Assembly (NCBI GenBank): GCA_009780795.1 | Contig: WQZJ01000037.1 | Location: 1 to 10,809, forward strand | DNA length: 10,809 nucleotides | Origin: Methanomassiliicoccaceae archaeon | GTDB lineage: Archaea > Thermoplasmatota > Thermoplasmata > Methanomassiliicoccales > Methanomethylophilaceae | Direction of reading: 5' to 3' | In this document: piece by piece, positions 6,386 to 10,809 of the stretch | Layout of the letters: each line of letters opens with the position of its first letter | Position numbering within the stretch: the first letter of the stretch is position 1 | Position numbers and translations under genes: made by a program | The notes under the pieces: generated by a model | Databases searched by the model: none | What the model was told of the DNA's origin: nothing | The model's input: the letters and a program-made list of their open reading frames with translations, nothing else

Positions 6386-7573
6386 ATGCATCCTTCGGAA
6401 GAGATATTTTGTACGAAGAGCAACAAACTCAGAGGAAAGACCATAATAATGGGCATCACCGGCAGTGTCGCTGCGGTAGAATGTTTTGCGACGATACGCG
6501 AGATGATAAGGCACGGCGCGAAGGTGATACCCGTGATGTCGAAGGAGGCGCAGAGGATCGTAACGCCGGAATCACTGGAGTTCGCCTCCGGTAACCAGCC
6601 GGTGACGGAGATCACAGGAAAGGCGGAGCACGTGTCGCTGCTGGGGGACAGGAGCGTTGCCGATCTGTTCTTGATATACCCGGCGACGGCCAACACGATA
6701 TCGAAGATAGCGCAGGGTATCGACGACACCCCGGTGACAACGATGGCAACGGTGGCGCTCGGATCGGGTGTGCCGATCGTGATAGCACCGGCCATGCACG
6801 ACTCCATGTTCAGGAATCCCGCGGTACAGCGTAACATTCGATCGCTGAAGGGCGACGGCGTGATGTTCTTAGGTCCGCATATAGATGATCTGAGGGCGAA
6901 GGTAGTATCCAAGGAAGAGGTGATCGCATGGACGTTCAAGCTCATGTCCAAGAACGACCTCAAGGGAAAGAGGATACTTGTGATCGGCGGCAGAAGTGAG
7001 GAACCGATCGACGGGATGAGGATAATAACGAACCGTTCCACCGGTCTGATGGCAGTACACATCGCAGAACGCGCCTTCGAGAGAGGGGCGGACGTGGAAC
7101 TGTGGATGGGAGGATGCAGCGTGCCGCTGCCCGAGTATGTACCGATCCGACGTTTCGGGACTGTTGGCGAATTGATGGAGATGGTCGATGAGATAGACCA
7201 TGATGCGGTCATAGTACCGGCGGCACTTGCTGATTTCACGTCGCTGAGCGCTGATGGGAAGATACCCAGCGACAGGTCCGTGAAAATCGAGTTGAGACCG
7301 GTTCCGAAGGTGCTCCCGGCAATACGCAGGAAGTGCGGTAACGTGATCGGATTCAAGGCGGAGTCCGGTCTCGGTCGTGAGGAACTGATCGCAAAGGCGA
7401 GGGCGAGGCTCGAGGAATACGATCTCACAGCGGTGGTGGCTAACGATATAGATTCCGTCGGCAGGATATCGTCGTCGGCGATCATCGTCGGAAAAGAGGA
7501 TGCAGAGGACGTATCCGATACGAAGGCGAACATGGCCGATTCCATACTGGACGTGTGTGCCGGTGGTCTATGA
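6386..7573 (+). CDS. coaBC: Bifunctional phosphopantothenoylcysteine decarboxylase / phosphopantothenate-cysteine ligase
   Basis: A 395-residue CoaBC (Dfp) protein that joins cysteine to 4'-phosphopantothenate and decarboxylates the product to 4'-phosphopantetheine. The N-terminal flavoprotein domain (about 16-187) has the FMN loop GITGSVAA (23-30), the likely catalytic His82 (EHVSL), PATANT (99-104) and PAMHDSM (135-141). The C-terminal ligase domain (about 192-393) has GGRSEEPIDGMRIITNRSTG (201-220), AALADF (279-284), GFKAES (322-327) and VANDI (351-355). Two details differ from the bacterial pattern: the Asn of the PxMNxxM motif is His138, and the clamp region after residue 158 (FLGPHIDDLRAK) lacks the usual ACG cysteine. 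These may be archaeal-lineage traits. The gene overlaps the pantoate kinase start by 4 bp, which fits a shared CoA pathway. Confidence 0.93.
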   Translation: MHPSEEIFCTKSNKLRGKTIIMGITGSVAAVECFATIREMIRHGAKVIPVMSKEAQRIVTPESLEFASGNQPVTEITGKAEHVSLLGDRSVADLFLIYPATANTISKIAQGIDDTPVTTMATVALGSGVPIVIAPAMHDSMFRNPAVQRNIRSLKGDGVMFLGPHIDDLRAKVVSKEEVIAWTFKLMSKNDLKGKRILVIGGRSEEPIDGMRIITNRSTGLMAVHIAERAFERGADVELWMGGCSVPLPEYVPIRRFGTVGELMEMVDEIDHDAVIVPAALADFTSLSADGKIPSDRSVKIELRPVPKVLPAIRRKCGNVIGFKAESGLGREELIAKARARLEEYDLTAVVANDIDSVGRISSSAIIVGKEDAEDVSDTKANMADSILDVCAGGL

Positions 7574-8421
7574 TCAAGGCGTTCTGCCCCGGGCATATCT
7601 CATGCTTCTTCTCCCCGGTCCGGACGGCCGATGTGATGACCACGGGGTCCCTAGGCGCAGGGATACGATTGGATAAAGGTACTTTTGTGACGGTCGAGGA
7701 ACGAAGTGACCGAAAACTCGTCATAACAATGGACGGCGTCGTGGTCGATGCGAGGATAACCGAGCGGACGATACGGTCGCTGTCCCCCGACAGAGGTTTT
7801 GACGTGACGATCGAGAATCAACTCCCGGTGTCCCAGGGCATGGGCATGAGCGCCGCGGGCGCGATCGCCGCCGGTCTCTGCGTGTCACTCGTCGAAGGGA
7901 TGAGCGAATATGATGCGTACAGAGCGGCGCACATCGCCGAAGTGAGCTTAGGCGGAGGACTCGGGGATGTCGCCGGGATCATGGGCGGACGGCAGCCGAT
8001 AAGGGTGAGCGCAGGTATCCCTCCTTTCGGAAGGACGATCGATTCGATGCTCAGTATGAATGTCACAGTGGCAATGACAGGTCCGGGCAGAGACACGGGC
8101 ACTGTGCTCTCGGACACGTGCATAATGAACAAAATAACAGAGGAGGGAGCGAGGTGCGTATCTGAGTACCTGAATGAAAGGACGGAACGTTCACTGTACG
8201 AACTGTCATCCCGGTTCTCAGGTTCAGCGGGACTCGAGACCGACAACATCAGAGATGCACTGACAATTCTCAGAAAGGACCACCGCGCATCCGTGTGCAT
8301 GCTAGGCGGCAGCATATTCACGGATGCCTCCGAGGACAGCGTACGGTCGCTGCTAGGCGATGTCGAGGCGATATCATGTTCATCGTCGGCCGAGGGGCCG
8401 AGGATCATTCATAGAGCGTGA
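7570..8421 (+). CDS. Pantoate kinase (archaeal CoA pathway, GHMP family)
   Basis: A 283-residue GHMP-superfamily kinase of the archaeal pantoate kinase group (COG1829 type). It makes 4-phosphopantoate, which a phosphopantothenate synthetase then couples to beta-alanine; this route replaces the bacterial PanC/CoaA pair. The start MIKAFCPGHISCFFSPV matches the family's PGHI-FF opening. The ATP-binding Gly/Ser loop is PVSQGMGMSAAGAIAAGL (86-103), followed by LGGGLGDVAG (127-136) and a C-terminal GHMP motif SVCMLGGSIF (241-250). ATG 7570 was chosen over in-frame GTG 7555 because it makes an ATGA overlap with coaBC and aligns with the family start. The synthetase gene is not in the window. The 3' end overlaps the convergent DUF357 gene by 17 bp. 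Confidence 0.9.
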   Translation: MIKAFCPGHISCFFSPVRTADVMTTGSLGAGIRLDKGTFVTVEERSDRKLVITMDGVVVDARITERTIRSLSPDRGFDVTIENQLPVSQGMGMSAAGAIAAGLCVSLVEGMSEYDAYRAAHIAEVSLGGGLGDVAGIMGGRQPIRVSAGIPPFGRTIDSMLSMNVTVAMTGPGRDTGTVLSDTCIMNKITEEGARCVSEYLNERTERSLYELSSRFSGSAGLETDNIRDALTILRKDHRASVCMLGGSIFTDASEDSVRSLLGDVEAISCSSSAEGPRIIHRA

Positions 8422-8698
8422 ATAATCGGTCATCACCGAACGCATCGAACAATCCGATCCTCGCGCCGCAGTCTATCCATCCGTGCGCATAGTTCACGGC
8501 CGCAAAGGCATTGACGTTGTCGCCGGTCTCGGCGAAGTGAATCGCGTCGTTATAGTAGGACGTCGCCATGTTGAGGAAATCCTCCGCCATTTTCCTCCCG
8601 AAGGACCTCTCCGGTGCCGATATTCTGAGCTTGTCCAGTGCGGCCTTGGTTATGTCAAGGTATTTCGCGATCTTATCGTTGCTTATGACGTCGCTCAT
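8405..8698 (-). CDS. DUF357 family protein
   Basis: A 97-residue, probably all-helical protein of the archaeal DUF357 family. The diagnostic stretch is the C-terminal half: MATSYYNDAIHFAETGDNVN (44-63), followed at once by AFAAVNYAHGWIDCGARIGLF, which forms two helices carrying the YAHGW and GARxGLF signature. No signal peptide or membrane segment is visible. Its function is unknown to me. The start codon directly follows the stop of the HerA-like ATPase (TGA then ATG with no gap), and a GGAGG site lies 8 nt upstream inside that gene, so the two are almost certainly co-transcribed. The C-terminus overlaps pok on the other strand by 17 bp. Confidence 0.88.
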   Translation of the reverse strand: MSDVISNDKIAKYLDITKAALDKLRISAPERSFGRKMAEDFLNMATSYYNDAIHFAETGDNVNAFAAVNYAHGWIDCGARIGLFDAFGDDRLFTLYE

Positions 8699-10654
8699 TC
8701 AGTCGTCCTCCGATAACACTTTCACACCAGCGCCTCCGTGCCTGCTCTCGCGCGGTCTGACATCGACGAGGAGGGGCGCCTCTATACCTGCGCCTACGAC
8801 CATCGCGATGCCGATGGGCATTGTCTGTATATCTTCGGTCATCCCGTTGGTCAGACCTTCGACGGAGGCGGCTATCGCCTTCACGTCGTTGGGGTTCGTG
8901 ACCTTGAGTATTATCTGCGTGCCGCATTGGCTGAGGACGTTCTTGTCGATCTTCGCAGGCCTTTGACTGATGACCATCAGACCCAGACCGAACTTCCTGC
9001 CCTCGGACGCGATCGTTGCGAGCGCTCTCGACGATATCGCCGTTCCCTGCTGCGGACAGTAGTTGTGCGCTTCTTCGATTATGAGCATCATCGGCGGCAC
9101 AGAGCCGACCTTGCGCATCTCGAACATCAGTGTGCCGAGACGTCTCACCACCAGTTCCTGTATGTCCGGGGGCACGCCCTTCAGATTTATCACTGTCGTT
9201 CTGCCTTCCTCCACAAGCTCGTCGATACGGTTGCCGCGCGTCGCGAAGATACCTATCTCATCGAGATACTCAAGCTCGGTTATCAGCATGGGGTTCTTGT
9301 TATCCTCATCCCTTGACAGGATGTCTATGAGCTCCCTCACAGAATATGAGTCCTGACGTTCCCTGAGGGCGTCTATCGCCTTCCTCAGCGACGGGAGATG
9401 AGACCGTATGTCATTGGTCCTCGTCAGTTCGAGTATCTCCCTCGCCTCTAACGTCTTGAGAGTGAACCGCAGCGGCTTCGATGCCCCCTCGGCATTCTTC
9501 GACACCGTGAACTCATGAATATGGTTCTCGTATCCTCTCGGGGCGACGCCGAATCTCGGGTCTCCTTGCTTACCGATGTCCCTCATCGCCGAGTACTCGC
9601 CGTGAGGGTCAATGATCATGCACGTGACACGGTGCTTCATCAGTTCTTCGATGATATCGCCGGACATGTAACTCTTCCCGCCGCCTGTTTTAGCGAGGAT
9701 GCATGCATGCCTCTGCAGAAGGTCGTTTATATCGAGATAAACAGGAACGCCGTGTCCGTGCAACAGTCCGATGTAAGCTCCGGTCTTCTCCTTCATCTTA
9801 AGACCCAGTACACTCTGTATGAGGGCGTCGTTAGCCCTGTATACAGGTTTTCCGGCACTGAAGGTCGTTCTCGGAACCTGCAGAAGTCCCCTGTCATCAC
9901 GGTATCCGACGACGTCGACCTGAGCACTTATGATCTCCTGGATGTCGGTGTTCCCGTTCATGTTAAGCGTCTTCTCCAAAGAGAGATCGGTCTTCCTGAT
10001 GAGGCTGCCCACTTGACACAGGACCTTTCCGCAGTCCTCATGTTCAGCCATTATGTACTCGGATTTCTCCATATGTGCGGTGGCGCGGCAGCTGAACACC
10101 GACGTTCCGACGTTACCATAGATGATGCCCACCTCCTCCGTCCTCTGGTCGATGTCACCAGCGTTGGCCGACGGTGGTTTGGTAACAGGTCCGGTGTACT
10201 TGGGTATGGGCTTCGGTACGCTCTTCTTCTCCGCCGGTCTGAGGGCGTCGGCGTCCTGCTGCTTCGGCGTACTCCTCCTCTCAACAGGCGCAGGTATCTC
10301 GGCGCGCTCCGTCCTTTGAGGGGCTTCTGCGACCCTCTTGGTCGGTTCAGGAGCCCTTTCAATCCTCTTAGGTTCCGCAGACACTTCGGCAGCCATTCTC
10401 TTTGGCTCTGCCTTCTTAGGTGTTTCCGCCCTTTTGGGAGTGTCCGCGAACCTTTCGGGAGTTTTCGCGGGCGCGCTCCGGCGCTCCGGCACGGTCTCAT
10501 CCCTCTTCGGTGCGCTGTGTGTGATCGCCGGCTCCGGCTTTGGACGGGCCATGCGCTCGTCCGGCTGTTTTTTTACAGGTTCAACAGGCCTCTCATCGGC
10601 GTCCTCGCCCCTCTCGTCCGCCTTTTTGCCTTTCAATATGTCAAGTAGTCCCAT
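8699..10654 (-). CDS. HerA-like (DUF87) DNA translocase/helicase ATPase with disordered N-terminal tail
   Basis: A 651-residue HerA/FtsK-superfamily ATPase. Residues about 173-290 form the HAS-type beta-barrel (VGIIYGNVGTSVFSCRA). The ATPase core has Walker A AKTGGGKS (321-328), IIDPHGEYSA (347-356), Walker B MMLIIEEAH (522-530) and VISQRP with a candidate arginine finger Arg565. HerA proteins form hexamers that move on DNA and usually act with the NurA nuclease in end resection; nurA, mre11 and rad50 are absent here. The first 165 residues are unusual: after MGLLDILKG the tail is low-complexity, rich in Pro, Ala, Lys, Arg and Glu, with repeated short units such as APKR, TPKR, EPKR and APER. 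That makes it much longer than a typical HerA. It may be a flexible protein or DNA tether. DUF357 follows directly. Confidence 0.9.
   Translation of the reverse strand: MGLLDILKGKKADERGEDADERPVEPVKKQPDERMARPKPEPAITHSAPKRDETVPERRSAPAKTPERFADTPKRAETPKKAEPKRMAAEVSAEPKRIERAPEPTKRVAEAPQRTERAEIPAPVERRSTPKQQDADALRPAEKKSVPKPIPKYTGPVTKPPSANAGDIDQRTEEVGIIYGNVGTSVFSCRATAHMEKSEYIMAEHEDCGKVLCQVGSLIRKTDLSLEKTLNMNGNTDIQEIISAQVDVVGYRDDRGLLQVPRTTFSAGKPVYRANDALIQSVLGLKMKEKTGAYIGLLHGHGVPVYLDINDLLQRHACILAKTGGGKSYMSGDIIEELMKHRVTCMIIDPHGEYSAMRDIGKQGDPRFGVAPRGYENHIHEFTVSKNAEGASKPLRFTLKTLEAREILELTRTNDIRSHLPSLRKAIDALRERQDSYSVRELIDILSRDEDNKNPMLITELEYLDEIGIFATRGNRIDELVEEGRTTVINLKGVPPDIQELVVRRLGTLMFEMRKVGSVPPMMLIIEEAHNYCPQQGTAISSRALATIASEGRKFGLGLMVISQRPAKIDKNVLSQCGTQIILKVTNPNDVKAIAASVEGLTNGMTEDIQTMPIGIAMVVGAGIEAPLLVDVRPRESRHGGAGVKVLSEDD
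8707..8711 (-). promoter_or_regulatory. Shine-Dalgarno site of the DUF357 gene
   Basis: On the minus strand GGAGG sits 8 nt before ATG 8698, inside the last codons of the HerA-like gene, and supports translational coupling. Confidence 0.7.
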
Positions 10655-10685
10655 GAATGCATCCGGTATTGTATGAGGGAGAGAC

Positions 10686-10695
10686 GATAAAAATG
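10686..10695 (-). promoter_or_regulatory. Possible TATA box of the HerA-like gene
   Basis: On the minus strand CATTTTTATC is centred about 36 nt upstream of ATG 10654, which would give a leader of about 10 nt without a clear Shine-Dalgarno sequence. It lies in a 155-bp AT-rich region (10655-10809) in which I see no convincing gene. Confidence 0.35.
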
Positions 10696-10809
10696 TTGTG
10701 CGCGCCCGGCTAATGGGAAATCATCACTTTGCCAAATTTTGAAATGATCAATCTCATCTGAAACGGCACCTTTAGGGCTTTTTGAGATGTTAAAACAACG
10801 CAAAACCAT

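Noticed and set aside
6334..7596. Long minus-strand open frame (420 codons) opposite coaBC
   Set aside because: It is antisense to a clear CoaBC with all main motifs. Its Ser/Ile/Pro-rich translation shows no domain and comes from codon bias on the coding strand.
10170..10600. Repeated short GC-rich units, considered as a CRISPR or tandem DNA repeat
   Set aside because: The units are degenerate, irregular in spacing and in frame with the protein. They reflect a low-complexity coding tail, not a repeat-spacer array.
9515..10648. Long plus-strand open frame (377 codons) opposite the HerA-like gene
   Set aside because: It is antisense to a gene with intact Walker motifs. The translation is an Arg/Leu-rich mirror of the repetitive tail and has no recognisable fold.
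10633..10809. Minus-strand frame of 58 codons reaching the right edge
   Set aside because: It is AT-rich with codon use unlike its neighbours, overlaps the herA-like start and promoter region, and matches no family I recognise. It could only be judged with sequence beyond the edge.

Overview
The window looks like a compact stretch of an archaeal chromosome, most likely a euryarchaeote of the Thermoplasmata and plausibly the Methanomassiliicoccales. The order-level call is inference. The archaeal call rests on a GINS (Gins51-type) replication factor, a pantoate kinase of the archaeal CoA pathway, a HerA/DUF87 ATPase, a DUF357 protein, a split GcvPA/GcvPB glycine decarboxylase, and a tRNA gene without an encoded CCA. 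Several gene starts have a TATA-like box about 26 nt upstream and no Shine-Dalgarno sequence, as expected of leaderless archaeal mRNAs. Codon use favours AGG/AGA for Arg and ATA for Ile on a moderately GC-rich background.

Layout: (1) 1-133 is the C-terminal end of a tyrosine recombinase, followed by a T-run and a convergent tRNA-Lys(CUU) at 175-248. This looks like the edge of an integrated element or an integration hotspot lying to the left. (2) 386-1654 holds a two-CBS-domain protein and a YycJ/WalJ-like metallo-beta-lactamase-fold hydrolase on the plus strand. They run into the convergent GINS gene (1644-2366, minus) with an 11-bp coding overlap. (3) 2367-2569 is the main intergenic space. 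It carries the GINS promoter, a 12-bp inverted repeat and the leader of a small Toprim-domain gene (2570-2989). (4) 3012-6344 is a tight gcvPA-gcvPB-tmk cluster. (5) 6386-8421 is a coaBC-pok pair for CoA synthesis, coupled by an ATGA overlap. (6) 8405-10654 on the minus strand is a HerA-like ATPase with a long disordered N-terminal tail plus a DUF357 gene. The pair converges on pok with a 17-bp overlap. (7) 10655-10809 is an AT-rich upstream region.

Functionally this is mostly housekeeping: DNA replication and repair (GINS, HerA, Toprim), one-carbon and nucleotide supply (glycine decarboxylase with thymidylate kinase), and CoA synthesis. I see no convincing new defence or mobile system fully inside the window. 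The points worth a second look are the recombinase/tRNA junction, the inverted repeat with short ORFs ahead of the Toprim gene, the repetitive HerA tail, the active-site changes in CoaBC, and the split between leaderless and Shine-Dalgarno starts.
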